Shown here piece after piece: positions 1-8,781 of a DNA stretch of 64,000 bases. Both the position numbers and the translations under genes were made by a program. The stretch comes from Fluviicoccus sp. (GTDB lineage Bacteria > Pseudomonadota > Gammaproteobacteria > Pseudomonadales > Moraxellaceae). The stretch is taken from contig NZ_JAUSMX010000014.1 of the NCBI RefSeq assembly GCF_030646115.1, positions 62,001-126,000 on the forward strand, given 5' to 3'. Under the pieces are notes generated by a model, which saw only the letters and a list, made by a program, of their open reading frames with translations, ran no database searches and was not told the DNA's origin. Position 1 is the stretch's first letter, and each line of letters begins with the position of its first letter.

Positions 1-563
1 CCAACAAGGGCGGCGAGTTCATGAGCGATGACCACAAGGCGCGGGTGCACCAAGTGGCGGCCCGGATCTGGAAGGACCATCTGGGAGTTGAGCAGCCGGT
101 GCTGAACGAACAGGAAGTGGCGTTTCTCTGCATTGATCGCGGAACCATCAGTTATGATGAGCGGCAAAAGATCAATGATCATATGAAAGTGACGATCCAG
201 ATGCTGGAGTCCTTACCCTTCCCCAAAAACCTGCAACGGGTGCCGGAATATGCAGGCGGCCATCATGAGAAAATGGATGGCACAGGTTTCCCCAAAGGTC
301 TTAAACGCGAACAAATGTCTTGGCCGGCCAGAATGATGGCCATTGCTGATATCTTTGAGGCGCTGACGGCCAGCGAACGCCCCTACAAGCCGCCCATGAA
401 AATATCCCAGGCGTTGTCCATTCTCCAACGCATGCGCGACCAGCATCACATCGATCCTGACCTCTTCCACCTGTTCCTTCAGTCACGGGTCTGGGAACAA
501 TACGCCCGCCGCTTCCTGAAGCCGGAGCAGTTGGATATTGAGAGTGTTGAGGCCTATCTTTAG
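1..563 (+). CDS. HD-GYP domain protein, C-terminal part (5' truncated by window edge)
   Basis: The reading frame is open from the left edge of the window, so the true start lies upstream; the first in-window ATG at 21 is probably internal. The visible part holds the signature HHEKMDGTGFP, which matches the HHExxDGxGYP motif of HD-GYP phosphodiesterases with Phe for Tyr, followed by the ARMMAIADIFEALT helix typical of the domain. Family members hydrolyse cyclic di-GMP, often behind a sensory N-terminal region that cannot be seen here. The gene ends 15 bases before the convergent PAP2 gene. Confidence 0.85.
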   Translation, partial: NKGGEFMSDDHKARVHQVAARIWKDHLGVEQPVLNEQEVAFLCIDRGTISYDERQKINDHMKVTIQMLESLPFPKNLQRVPEYAGGHHEKMDGTGFPKGLKREQMSWPARMMAIADIFEALTASERPYKPPMKISQALSILQRMRDQHHIDPDLFHLFLQSRVWEQYARRFLKPEQLDIESVEAYL

Positions 564-578
564 CAGGAGGAGTTGTGC

Positions 579-1295
579 CTAGACGGCCTGTTCTTTCCAG
601 AACAGCCGGTATAACCACAAGGCAACTGTCCAGCAGATAAAGGCGCTATAGAAGTCGTGTGAGGGGAAGTGCGCTCCGCGCGCCCATTGACCCAAGCCCC
701 AGCAACTGCCAAGCACCAGCACGGAGGCCAGAGCGGGTTTGGACCATTCCGGACGATATTGCCTAGCCAGAAAGTAGAAGGCAAACATCGAGAATGCTCC
801 TGAGGAGTGTCCGCCGGGAAAGCAGGCTCCCTGTGCCAAGGCATCAGGTTTGTCCTCGTATATGTGCACATAGGGCATGGCCTTGACCCCGCCATAACGA
901 GCCAGATCCCAAGGGCAGTCGACATTCGTGACGGATTTTAGAGCACCGACCAGACCGCTGCCCAAGGCCAGGCTGCACAACAGGTAAACAGCCCCACGGC
1001 GCCAGGGAACCAACCGGGGAATTTTCAGACTGGCAGCCAGTAGTGCCAGCGCGACCAAGGCGATGCTGACGATGAGTTGTCCGCCTTTCTTGTGGATTAG
1101 TTTGTCTGCCCAGAAACTGCCGCGACCGATAAAGCGCCCGTCCTGGTAGAACCAGTCTTCAGCCGCCAGATCAATATCCACGGCCTGAAACAGGATGGCT
1201 CCAATGATGAAGATGCCGGTAGCGATCCAGAATTGCGCGCGCAAACGACCATCCGGGCGGGAAGGCGGCTGATGATCAGGGACGAATGTCGTCAT
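579..1295 (-). CDS. PAP2-family membrane phosphatase
   Basis: A 238-residue integral membrane protein with about five to six hydrophobic segments (near 22-40, 73-92, 101-120, 164-178, 188-203, 216-230). PAP2 signatures are visible in order: K120 with CPWD at 127-130, PGGHSSG at 160-166 and RGAHFPSHD at 206-214. This set is the variant found in PgpB/LpxT-like lipid phosphatases rather than the classical SRx5HxxxD. The likely substrate is a lipid pyrophosphate or phospholipid on the periplasmic face, but it cannot be fixed from sequence. The gene lies just downstream of a two-component system, with a PmrA-type box in the gap, so it is probably a target of that system. Confidence 0.9.
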   Translation of the reverse strand: MTTFVPDHQPPSRPDGRLRAQFWIATGIFIIGAILFQAVDIDLAAEDWFYQDGRFIGRGSFWADKLIHKKGGQLIVSIALVALALLAASLKIPRLVPWRRGAVYLLCSLALGSGLVGALKSVTNVDCPWDLARYGGVKAMPYVHIYEDKPDALAQGACFPGGHSSGAFSMFAFYFLARQYRPEWSKPALASVLVLGSCWGLGQWARGAHFPSHDFYSAFICWTVALWLYRLFWKEQAV

Positions 1296-1384
1296 CTAAA
1301 CAGATCCAGACAGAAGGAGGGGACGTTTCCACGGGATATGCCGGGGTTCCAGACCATAACCTTATCAGTGTTCAAGCTGAAAAA

Positions 1385-1401
1385 ACTTAAGGGAACTTTA
1401 A
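1385..1401 (-). promoter_or_regulatory. PmrA/QseB-type box upstream of the PAP2 gene
   Basis: On the minus strand two half-sites CTTAAA and CTTAAG are separated by exactly five bases, the layout known for PmrA boxes (YTTAAK-N5-YTTAAK). It overlaps the TAA stop codon of the upstream kinase (1398-1400) and sits about 90 bases before the PAP2 start codon. This would allow separate activation of the phosphatase gene by an OmpR-family regulator. Confidence 0.5.
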
Positions 1402-2711
1402 GGCGCGGTAGTCGATGACGGTTCCGGATAGAAGCCCACAACAAAACGCGTTCCTTGGCCCGGAGGGCTGTGGACGGATACTTCCCACCCCAGTTGGCTG
1501 CAAATCCGTTTAACGATATACAGGCCAAGGCCTTGCCCGCGGCTCAGGCTGCCGCGATAGCGCCGTTCAAAAATATGGGTGATATCTTCCGGAGGGATAC
1601 CATGGCCGGTATCGTAAACTTCAAAGCGGTTGTCATAGAGGGTAATGGTAATGGATCCCTGATCTGTATGGTTCACGGCATTAATCAACAGATTACCCGT
1701 GACGCTGGCCGCCATGCCTTTGGCGACCTGACGCGGATAATTCGCCAGATTGCGGAATTCCAGCTTGACCGGCTTTCTTGCGACTTGTTCTGCCAATTGT
1801 TGCACCTGGTCCTGTATGACATCCCCCAACTCCATTTGCGGCATGCTGACTACCGCGTCTTCGCGGCTCAGCCATAGCAGGGCCTCAATCAGCGACTGCA
1901 TGTTTTCTGCTGCGCGCTGGATACGGGCCAGCCGCAACTGTCCGGAGAAGCTGATGTTTTTATCGTCGGCCAACAGTTGCAGGGAGGAAAGGATGACGGT
2001 CAGGGGCGTTCGCAATTCATGGCTGGCGTCTTCCGTAAATGCCTGCTCCCGGCTCACAAACTCTGTCATTCGTTCGGCAAAGCTATCAAAAGCATTGGCA
2101 ATATCGGCCATGTCGTGGTCACGGAATTTCTGCCCCAATTTGGTCGGAGTATGATCGGTCGGGTTATATTCGCGAACGGCATTCGCCATCAGAGTGAGCG
2201 GGCGGGAAATCAGGTGGCCAAGCCAGCGGGCGACAGCAAGACCGGCAAATACGGCGATGGAGACGAACTCCAGTGCGGTCAGTAGAATGAACTGTTTGAT
2301 ATTGTCGAGAGGTTTGGCATCCAGCATCAGGTAAAAATGCCGTTGCCGGCTGGTCTGATGCAGGACATGGAAACGGTCATCGCCAACCACGACGTTTCTA
2401 ATCAGGCGGTCGGTCGGGATCAACCGGATCTCAGGTGGAACGGCGGCAGAGTTCGGGTGCTGATCGATGAGGCCGATGAAGCCGCTGCCAGCGGGCATGC
2501 GCATGGAGTCCCCCCGTTCATGGTAGGACTCGATAAACAGTTGCATCCGAGTGTGCATGTTTTCCTGAACCAGAGACTCATCTAGCACAGCGAATGAACG
2601 GGCAATAGTCAGGTAAAACCCCAGAATCACGATGCCCAGAATCAACAGAACTACCGCCAGGAATCGATTTTCCTGAGGCATAGCGTTGAATCGGCGCAGC
2701 AGGGGTTTCAA
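1398..2711 (-). CDS. sensor histidine kinase, two transmembrane helices, HAMP
   Basis: A 437-residue kinase: transmembrane helix near 17-36, a periplasmic sensor region of about 100 residues, a second helix near 140-162, HAMP, then a HisKA box with the phospho-acceptor H231 in DASHELRTPL. The ATPase domain shows NLLINAVNH (N box), DTGHGIPPED (G1) and GLGLYIVKR (G2). The start overlaps the regulator's stop by four bases (ATGA), so the two are translationally coupled. The ligand is unknown. Partner: the response regulator at 2708-3391; probable output includes the PAP2 phosphatase downstream. Confidence 0.93.
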   Translation of the reverse strand: MKPLLRRFNAMPQENRFLAVVLLILGIVILGFYLTIARSFAVLDESLVQENMHTRMQLFIESYHERGDSMRMPAGSGFIGLIDQHPNSAAVPPEIRLIPTDRLIRNVVVGDDRFHVLHQTSRQRHFYLMLDAKPLDNIKQFILLTALEFVSIAVFAGLAVARWLGHLISRPLTLMANAVREYNPTDHTPTKLGQKFRDHDMADIANAFDSFAERMTEFVSREQAFTEDASHELRTPLTVILSSLQLLADDKNISFSGQLRLARIQRAAENMQSLIEALLWLSREDAVVSMPQMELGDVIQDQVQQLAEQVARKPVKLEFRNLANYPRQVAKGMAASVTGNLLINAVNHTDQGSITITLYDNRFEVYDTGHGIPPEDITHIFERRYRGSLSRGQGLGLYIVKRICSQLGWEVSVHSPPGQGTRFVVGFYPEPSSTTAP

Positions 2712-3391
2712 TTTTCCGCGCCGTCCGTCAGTCGGTAGCCAATCCCATGTACGGTGTGCAACAATCGGATTTCGGCGTCCTGGTCAATGGCGGCGCGCAG
2801 GGCATGGATATGCGCCCGCAATGTAGCGTCATTGTCTGGTGGATTGTCTCCCCACAATAATCGCTCAATGTCTGAGCGAGTGACTACGGCGGGGAAAACC
2901 CGCATGAAGTGTTCCAGGAGTTTCAGCCCGGTGGGAGTGAGTTCCAGTTTGCGGGGTCCGCGAAAAGCCCGCAAAGTCTGGGTGTCATATTCCAGATCCG
3001 CAACTCTGAGCCGGGCGGGCTTTATGCCTTGGGCCCGACGAACAAGTGCGGTCAGGCGGGCGGTCAGTTCGGCGAGGGAAAATGGCTTGGTTACATAATC
3101 ATCGGCGCCGGCTTTAAAGCCGGCCAGCTTGTCACGCTCCTGGTCGCGCGCGGTCAGCATCAGGATGGGAACAGCATTATGAGTGGATTCACGCAGGCGC
3201 TGGCAGACGGATATGCCATCCATGCCGGGCAAATACAGATCAAGAATAATGGCATCGTAACTGTTGCCAGAGCCCAGCCGGAAGCCTGTTAGGCCGTCAG
3301 CGGCATAATCAACAATATGGCCGCGCTCTTCCAAATACTCGCCGATATTGGCGGCCAGATCAGGATTATCTTCCACAATCAGCAGATACAT
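2708..3391 (-). CDS. OmpR/PhoB-family response regulator
   Basis: A 227-residue regulator with an N-terminal receiver domain (acidic pocket E7/D8, phospho-acceptor D51 in IILDLYLPG, T in LMLTA, K in TKPF) and a C-terminal winged-helix DNA-binding domain. First gene of a probable regulator-kinase-PAP2 operon. A direct repeat in its own promoter region suggests autoregulation. Confidence 0.94.
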   Translation of the reverse strand: MYLLIVEDNPDLAANIGEYLEERGHIVDYAADGLTGFRLGSGNSYDAIILDLYLPGMDGISVCQRLRESTHNAVPILMLTARDQERDKLAGFKAGADDYVTKPFSLAELTARLTALVRRAQGIKPARLRVADLEYDTQTLRAFRGPRKLELTPTGLKLLEHFMRVFPAVVTRSDIERLLWGDNPPDNDATLRAHIHALRAAIDQDAEIRLLHTVHGIGYRLTDGAEN

Positions 3392-3444
3392 TAAGCATTC
3401 CGGTTCATAATTTGAAGAATGGCTGGAAGACTAGCAGTTTCACT

Positions 3445-3461
3445 GTCAATAAAGTGTCAAT
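3445..3461 (-). promoter_or_regulatory. direct repeat, likely response-regulator operator
   Basis: Read on the minus strand, ATTGAC occurs twice with a five-base spacer (11-bp period), about 55-70 bases before the regulator's start codon. Tandem half-sites at one helical turn are the usual target of OmpR-family dimers. The half-site differs from the TTAAG type found elsewhere in the window. Confidence 0.45.
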
Positions 3462-3501
3462 CCATTCGCCTTTCCGGCCAAAACAGGTTGTCTGAAATGC
3501 A

Positions 3502-3533
3502 AAAAGGGGCGCCAGCAGGCACCCCTTTTTTCG
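3502..3533. terminator. bidirectional hairpin terminator after pckG
   Basis: An eight-base-pair GC-rich stem (GGGGTGCC with GGCGCCCC on the minus strand, one G-T pair, loop TGCT) flanked by A-run and T-run. It follows the pckG stop codon by about a dozen bases and separates pckG from the two-component operon. Confidence 0.8.
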
Positions 3534-3545
3534 TCAACACAATCC

Positions 3546-5372
3546 TCAGGCGCCGAGCTTGGCACCCAGGATGGCTCGCTGGTTCTTCAGCATCGACGGC
3601 AGTTTATCGGCGATTTTGGCAAACAACTCATCATGGCTTGACAGTTCGCGTTTCCAGGCAGAAGTGTCCAGGCTGATGACCTTGGTAAACTGCTCTGATG
3701 TGAAATCCGAACCTTCCCAGGACAGGTCTTCGTAACGCGGCACCAAGCCGATCGGGGTTTCATGGGCTTGGCCATGGCCTTCACAGCGATCGACAATCCA
3801 TTGCAGGACGCGCATGTTCTGACCAAAACCGGGCCAGATGAACTTGCCATTCTCGTCAGTACGGAACCAGTTGACGTTGAATGCCTTTGGCAGTTGCGAG
3901 TGTTCGCTGATCAGTTCTTCACCCATGTTTAACCAATGCTGGAAGTAGTCACCGACGTGATAACCACAGAAGGGCAACATGGCGAAGGGGTCGCGGCGAA
4001 CGATACCTTGCTGGCCGACAGCGGCAGCCGTGGTTTCAGAACCCATGGTCGCGGCTTTGTAGACGCCATCCTTCCAATCGAAGGCTTCGACGACCAACGG
4101 CACGGTATCAGCGCGACGGCCGCCAAAAATGAAGGCTGAAATCGGCACGCCGCTCGGGTTTTCCCAGTCGGCGTCAATGGACGGGCACTGCGAGGCGGCG
4201 ACGGTGAAACGGGAGTTTGGATGGGCTGCCTTGCGTCCGCAATCCGGAGTCCAGTCCTTGCCGGTCCAGTCAATCAGGTGCGCAGGCGGGGTCTTGGTCA
4301 TGCCTTCCCACCAGACATCGCCGTCATCTGTCAAGGCGACATTGGTGAAAATGACATTTTCCGTCAGAGTGGCCATGCAGTTGGGGTTGGTGGTGGTGTT
4401 GGTGCCGGGTGCCACACCAAAGAAGCCGGCTTCCGGGTTGATGGCGTACAGCTTGCCGTCATGGTGTGGCTTGATCCAGGCAATGTCGTCACCAACGGTC
4501 TCGATCTTCCAGCCTTCAAAGCCGGCGGGGGGCACCAGCATGGCAAAATTGGTCTTGCCGCAAGCGGACGGGAAGGCGGCGGCAACGTAGTGCTTCTGGC
4601 CTTGCGGGTTGGTGACGCCGAGGATGAGCATGTGCTCGGCCAGCCAGCCTTCATCACGGCCCATCACGGAGGCAATACGCAGCGCCAGGCACTTCTTGCC
4701 GAGCAGGGCGTTGCCACCGTATCCGGAGCCGAAGGACCAGATTTCACGGGTTTCGGGGAAGTGGACAATGTATTTTTCAGGGTTGCAGGGCCAGGTCACA
4801 TCGTCGGCCGGTGTCAGTACCGGCTTGCCGACGGAATGCACGCAGGGAACAAAATTACCGGTTTCACCGAGTACATCGTAAACAGCCTTGCCCATGCGGG
4901 TCATGATACGCATGTTGGTGACGACATAAGGGCTGTCGGACAGCTCCACCCCGATCTGGGCAATGTGGCTGCCCAGAGGACCCATCGAGAAGGGGACGAC
5001 ATACAGGGTGCGGCCGCGCATGCAACCTTCAAACAGGCCGCTGAGTGTGGCGCGCATTTTGGCCGGTTCTTCCCAGTTGTTGGTGGGGCCGGCATCTTCA
5101 CGGTTTGCAGAGCAGATAAAGGTGCGGTCTTCGACACGGGCCACGTCAGACGGGTCGGAAGAGGCGAGGTAGGAGTTGGGACGTTTTTCGGGATTCAGGC
5201 GGCGCATCATGCCACTGGCAACCATCAGGTCGAGAAGACGTTGATTTTCCTCCTCGCTGCCGTCGCACCATTCAATGCGGTCAGGTTGTGTCAGGGCGGC
5301 GATTTCCGCAACCCAGGCTATCAGTTTGGGATGACGTACAAAGGAAGGAGCGTTGACAGTGGTTTGAGTCAT
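3546..5372 (-). CDS. pckG: phosphoenolpyruvate carboxykinase (GTP)
   Basis: Converts oxaloacetate and GTP to phosphoenolpyruvate, GDP and CO2, the entry step of gluconeogenesis. Length (608 residues) fits the GTP-type family. The kinase-1a P-loop [13 protein letters not shown] with its reactive Cys is present, as are the metal-site region VGDDIAW and the [10 protein letters not shown] region. The GTP type is distinct from the ATP type (pckA) of enterobacteria. Single-gene unit with its own terminator; the upstream 130 bases hold the leader and tRNA-Ser. Confidence 0.97.
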   Translation of the reverse strand: MTQTTVNAPSFVRHPKLIAWVAEIAALTQPDRIEWCDGSEEENQRLLDLMVASGMMRRLNPEKRPNSYLASSDPSDVARVEDRTFICSANREDAGPTNNWEEPAKMRATLSGLFEGCMRGRTLYVVPFSMGPLGSHIAQIGVELSDSPYVVTNMRIMTRMGKAVYDVLGETGNFVPCVHSVGKPVLTPADDVTWPCNPEKYIVHFPETREIWSFGSGYGGNALLGKKCLALRIASVMGRDEGWLAEHMLILGVTNPQGQKHYVAAAFPSACGKTNFAMLVPPAGFEGWKIETVGDDIAWIKPHHDGKLYAINPEAGFFGVAPGTNTTTNPNCMATLTENVIFTNVALTDDGDVWWEGMTKTPPAHLIDWTGKDWTPDCGRKAAHPNSRFTVAASQCPSIDADWENPSGVPISAFIFGGRRADTVPLVVEAFDWKDGVYKAATMGSETTAAAVGQQGIVRRDPFAMLPFCGYHVGDYFQHWLNMGEELISEHSQLPKAFNVNWFRTDENGKFIWPGFGQNMRVLQWIVDRCEGHGQAHETPIGLVPRYEDLSWEGSDFTSEQFTKVISLDTSAWKRELSSHDELFAKIADKLPSMLKNQRAILGAKLGA

Positions 5373-5504
5373 GGTATGAGGCCCGGATAACGAAAAAAAC
5401 GTCCATGCATCCCGGCTTGTGGCCAGGACGAAAGTGGGTTGCAGGATAGCACAAGGCGATTTCTTGAATCTTGACGCCTGATGAGCGGCAAACCCGTTCG
5501 AAAG

Positions 5505-5593
5505 TGGCGGAGGCGGTGAGATTCGAACTCACGGTGGGCGGAACCCACGCCGGTTTTCAAGACCGGTGCCTTAAACCGCTCGGCCACGCCTCC
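5505..5593 (-). tRNA. tRNA-Ser (anticodon UGA)
   Basis: Reading the minus strand, the gene begins GGAGGCGTGGCCGAG and ends with encoded CCA. The acceptor stem GGAGGCG/CGCCTCC, an anticodon stem CCGGT/ACCGG around loop CTTGAAA (anticodon TGA), a long variable arm (class II, as for Ser) and the T-arm GTGAG-TTCGAAT-CTCAC are all visible. Confidence 0.95.
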
Positions 5594-5645
5594 GTTCAGG
5601 CGGCGAATCATACTGCAAAATGGCATTAAAACTCAAGAAACAGGC

Positions 5646-5678
5646 AAGAAAAAGGCGCATGGGATGCGCCTTTTTCTT
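5646..5678. terminator. hairpin terminator of the envelope operon
   Basis: A perfect 15-bp stem with loop GGG (core GGCGCAT/ATGCGCC) bounded by A5 and T5 runs. It lies 15 bases after the stop of the AgmX-like gene and would stop transcription in either direction. Confidence 0.88.
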
Positions 5679-5693
5679 ATCTGGAAGGACCGG

Positions 5694-6692
5694 TTACTTC
5701 GGGTAGAAGTTAAGCGGGAAAGTACCTTTCCAGATATCAACGTTGTCTTCGCCAAAGTTGATACTTTTTACGATCGTGACCAAGCGGGACTCAAGATCCG
5801 AGTTGTTAAGCTCGCTTGAAACGATTTCACAACTGGTCACGGATCCGTTCGGGTCGATGACTATACGGAACAGAACGCGGCCTTCCATGCTGGGGTCGTC
5901 TTTCATAGCGCGGGTATATGCGCCAAAAAGCTTGCCCTGATTGCGGTCGAAAACCGAACGGATTTGATCCGTAGTCCGTTTGCCGATGCCGCCTTCACCA
6001 CGACCGCCACCGCCTTCACCACGACCGCCGCCGCCAACAGAAGCAATGACGCCGCCCTTCATGTCGGTGGTGCCTTTGCCGCCCAGACCATAGTTGCCCT
6101 TGCCACCCTTGCCGCCGGCTACGCCGCCGCCAAAGCCGGAGCTATGGGCGCCTTGGTAAGCCAAGCCGCCGGAACCTGCACCGGCGCGACTGTTGATCAT
6201 GTTGCGGCTGGTGCCGACCGGTTGACCGCTGTTCTTCTGCAAAGCGCCGCCGGTGTTCATTTCAGCCACGGTCTGCATGTCACGCAAGTCAGCCAGTGCA
6301 TCGGTAACGCCGGACTGCTCCAGGGCCTTGCTGGCTTTTTCCTTGGCGGTCTTGACTTCACTATCTGTCGGTTTGACCTTGGCGACTTTTTCTTCGACAG
6401 GTTTGGGTTTATCCGCTGGTTTGTCTTCCGCCTTCTTCTCTTCCTTCTTCTCTTCCTTTTTTACAGGAGGAGGGGGAGGGGGGAGAATTTCCTTGCGCTC
6501 AACCATGCGCGCAATACGCTCGGGTATGGCCGCATCCTTGCGCTCAATCTTGGGTAACTTGACGATGGCTACAATCAGGCAAAGGATTATGGCCAAAACC
6601 AAGGCGGCGATATCAATGCGACGTTTACGGCTGGCGTCTTCAGGCAAGTCATCCCAAGGCAGCATGGGGCGAAGCTGGATTATCTGGCTCAT
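5694..6692 (-). CDS. TonB-like protein with AgmX/PglI C-terminal domain
   Basis: 332 residues. A single transmembrane helix near 27-45, then a Pro run and a Lys/Glu/Pro-rich stretch (about 71-110) like the periplasm-spanning part of TonB. A Gly-rich linker covers about 175-235 (repeats of GRGEGG). The C-terminal domain (about 240-332) has the TonB/TolA-like pattern GRVLFRIVIDPNGSVTSCEI found in AgmX and PglI of Myxococcus. Last gene of the operon, overlapping the preceding ExbD gene by four bases. By analogy it transmits proton-motive work from the ExbB/ExbD motor to the outer membrane; the target is unknown. Confidence 0.85.
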   Translation of the reverse strand: MSQIIQLRPMLPWDDLPEDASRKRRIDIAALVLAIILCLIVAIVKLPKIERKDAAIPERIARMVERKEILPPPPPPVKKEEKKEEKKAEDKPADKPKPVEEKVAKVKPTDSEVKTAKEKASKALEQSGVTDALADLRDMQTVAEMNTGGALQKNSGQPVGTSRNMINSRAGAGSGGLAYQGAHSSGFGGGVAGGKGGKGNYGLGGKGTTDMKGGVIASVGGGGRGEGGGGRGEGGIGKRTTDQIRSVFDRNQGKLFGAYTRAMKDDPSMEGRVLFRIVIDPNGSVTSCEIVSSELNNSDLESRLVTIVKSINFGEDNVDIWKGTFPLNFYPK

Positions 6693-7198
6693 GACTTCTT
6701 CCCTCCGCGAGCAACAGCAAAGGATATCTTCGCAAAGTCATTCTGGCTGCAGGTCGCCATCACCTTGCGAATGACGCTGTAAGGTGTGTCCTTGTCACTG
6801 AGGATAGTAATATCCCGTTCCGGAATACCCTGCTCATTCAAAGGTGCAATGGTCTTGGCGGCCCGGAAGCGCAACTCAGCACCCAGAGCAGCGATATTGT
6901 CACTCTTGTTGGCCATGGCTTCGGCAACCGTGGCAATTTGCATGTCCTGAACCAGAATGTCTTTCTTGGTGATCATCACAATCAATTGCTCTTTCGGGTC
7001 CTTTTCAGCAGTAGACACCGGTAATTGCAATTGGGTGATATCCGGCAGCTTGGCCGGGTTCTGTGAGTTCACCAGCAGGAAAAACACCAGAATGGTGAAA
7101 ATGTCCATCAGGGAAGTCAGGCTGAGGTTGGCTTGACCCTTGATGCGCTTTTGCAGCCGTTCATGCCGTTTGACGCGGGGGCTTTTGTTATGACTCAT
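6689..7198 (-). CDS. ExbD/TolR-family protein with conserved membrane Asp
   Basis: 169 residues: short basic cytoplasmic tail, one transmembrane helix beginning LTSLMDIFTILVFFLLV, and a periplasmic domain. D32 sits where ExbD and TolR carry the Asp needed for proton flow, so this is the likely energy-coupling copy. Overlaps genes on both sides by four bases (ATGA). The partner channel is the ExbB-like gene at 7737-8369. Confidence 0.9.
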   Translation of the reverse strand: MSHNKSPRVKRHERLQKRIKGQANLSLTSLMDIFTILVFFLLVNSQNPAKLPDITQLQLPVSTAEKDPKEQLIVMITKKDILVQDMQIATVAEAMANKSDNIAALGAELRFRAAKTIAPLNEQGIPERDITILSDKDTPYSVIRKVMATCSQNDFAKISFAVARGGKKS

Positions 7199-7701
7199 TT
7201 GGCACCTCCGCTTTCTTCAGGAGCATCACCAATACTGACGTCCGGGAACAGGGCGTACTTGGTCGGCTTCCCGTTTACCTGACTATTGATGATGCGCACA
7301 GCGTCCATAGTCTGAATCAGTTTGTTGTACACGGTGTTTTGCTCCAGCAGAATGCTGGCGTCTGTCACGGTCGGGTACTGAGTTTTGACTTCACGCAGAT
7401 ATTCATTCAACGCCTTGAAGTCGTGCTCGCCTTTGGCATCCACCGGGATGGTTTTCATGGGGCCGGTCTGGCGATCGGCAACCAGAAAACGATCCTTGTA
7501 AACCATGACTTCAAGCACCAGAGGCTTTTTGACCTCAGGGGCGGCGCCGCTTCCGTCGTTGGGCATTGCGACCTGCAATACCGCAACCTGGGTGAAGACA
7601 GCATTCAGCAACAGGAACGGGATCAGGATCACCATCAGGTTCATGAACGAGGTGATATCCAGCTCCGGGTTCGTGTCACGGGCTTTAGAGCGTGACCGCA
7701 T
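7195..7701 (-). CDS. ExbD/TolR-family protein lacking the membrane Asp
   Basis: 168 residues with the same layout as the next gene, but the transmembrane helix reads ITSFMNLMVILIPFLLL, with N21 at the position of the usual Asp. Family knowledge says that Asp is essential for proton-driven function, so this copy is probably structural and works in a mixed complex with the neighbouring Asp-bearing copy. The periplasmic part (about 45-168) is otherwise full length. It starts 35 bases after the ExbB-like gene. Confidence 0.88.
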   Translation of the reverse strand: MRSRSKARDTNPELDITSFMNLMVILIPFLLLNAVFTQVAVLQVAMPNDGSGAAPEVKKPLVLEVMVYKDRFLVADRQTGPMKTIPVDAKGEHDFKALNEYLREVKTQYPTVTDASILLEQNTVYNKLIQTMDAVRIINSQVNGKPTKYALFPDVSIGDAPEESGGAK

Positions 7702-7736
7702 GATCTACTCCTTGTTTAAGTCTGGGCCGGCCCGGA

Positions 7737-8369
7737 TTAATCCTGGGCATTACGCAATTGGCGCAGGGCGTTAAGGAGTTTGATCGATGCCATTTCCAGG
7801 CTTTCCACGACTTCACCGGTACGGCTTTGCAGGAAGGCGTAAACCAGCAGCAAAGGGATGGCGACGAACAAGCCGAAAGCGGTGGTGTTCATGGCTACAG
7901 AGATGGAGCTGGACAGCAAGTCGCCTTTTTGTGCCGGGTCAGCATTAGCGACCGCTTCGAAGGCTGTGATCAGGCCTTGCACGGTTCCCAGCAGACCCAG
8001 CAAAGTGGCAATGTTGGCGAAGGTGGCGACGTACGGAGTGCGGGCCTCCAGTCGCGGCATGACTTCCATCAGGGCTTCGTCCATGGCGGTCTCGACATCT
8101 TCCACGCGGCGGGCGGTCTGGTTGCGAGACAGTCCGTATTCCAGAATTCGGCCGATTTCAGTGTCATTGTCCTTGACCTGCTTAAGCGCCTTTTCGGTGT
8201 CGCCTTTCTTGATGAACGGAAAAACGGCATCCCAGAGTGCCTTGTTGGAGGCCTTGACCCGGTTGAGGAACAAAAAGCGCTCAATCGCGATGCCGAAACC
8301 GATCAACATGATCAGCAGGATCGGATACATGAAAAAACCGCCGTCCTGAATAAAACGAACTGCCCACAT
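7737..8369 (-). CDS. MotA/TolQ/ExbB-family proton channel protein
   Basis: 210 residues with three transmembrane helices (about 12-33, 112-136, 155-180). The segment ANIATLLGLLGTVQGLI is the hallmark of ExbB/TolQ, and MNTTAFGLFVAIPLLLVY is the expected third helix. It would form the pentameric stator around an ExbD dimer. Only one such gene serves two ExbD genes here. It follows the small secreted protein gene by 37 bases. Confidence 0.93.
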   Translation of the reverse strand: MWAVRFIQDGGFFMYPILLIMLIGFGIAIERFLFLNRVKASNKALWDAVFPFIKKGDTEKALKQVKDNDTEIGRILEYGLSRNQTARRVEDVETAMDEALMEVMPRLEARTPYVATFANIATLLGLLGTVQGLITAFEAVANADPAQKGDLLSSSISVAMNTTAFGLFVAIPLLLVYAFLQSRTGEVVESLEMASIKLLNALRQLRNAQD

Positions 8370-8406
8370 GGTGTGTACTCCTGTTTTGCTATTTTAAAAA
8401 TTCACG

Positions 8407-8781
8407 TTAAGGTGAAGGGGTTGGAAAGGTTTGAATGGCTCTGGAAAAATCAACTTCACGCCGCACCACATCGCGGTCAATAGGTTCCAATACCTCTTTC
8501 AGCATCGAGGCCTCCAGAGGGTTCTTGGGCAGTACATTGTCCTTGTCTTTCCAGGGAACAATGTTCAGTTCCAGGGGGGCGTCCTGGCTGCCGATGATGT
8601 CGAGACCATCCTTGACGTCTACATCGGTGGATGTTTTACCGGCAGGTTTGACGATCTTGGCTGCTTTTGCAGGTTTGCCGGCAACGGCTGATTTCTCCGT
8701 TACGGCTCCTGTCTTTTCAGCAGCCAGGGATGTGGCTGACATTAGGACCAGCATCAGCCCCGCCATCATTTGTTTATTCAT
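8407..8781 (-). CDS. small secreted protein of the envelope operon
   Basis: 124 residues. I chose the ATG at 8781 because it gives a clean signal peptide (MNKQMMAGLMLVLMSATSLAA) and overlaps the upstream stop by four bases; the longer frame upstream encodes only Cys/Arg-rich nonsense in the shadow of the previous gene. The mature part is Lys/Ala-rich then acidic, with no recognised domain. Placement between the TPR lipoproteins and the motor genes suggests a periplasmic accessory part. Confidence 0.75.
   Translation of the reverse strand: MNKQMMAGLMLVLMSATSLAAEKTGAVTEKSAVAGKPAKAAKIVKPAGKTSTDVDVKDGLDIIGSQDAPLELNIVPWKDKDNVLPKNPLEASMLKEVLEPIDRDVVRREVDFSRAIQTFPTPSP

Noticed and set aside
4221-5390. 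Long plus-strand open frame of 389 codons opposite pckG
   Set aside because: It lies entirely antisense to a clear pckG, its product is Gly/Val/His-rich without any family motif, and it arises from codon bias of the true gene.
5970-6030. Apparent tandem repeat in the AgmX-like gene
   Set aside because: It is the Gly-rich linker (GRGEGG units) of the protein, a normal feature of the family, not a separate DNA repeat.
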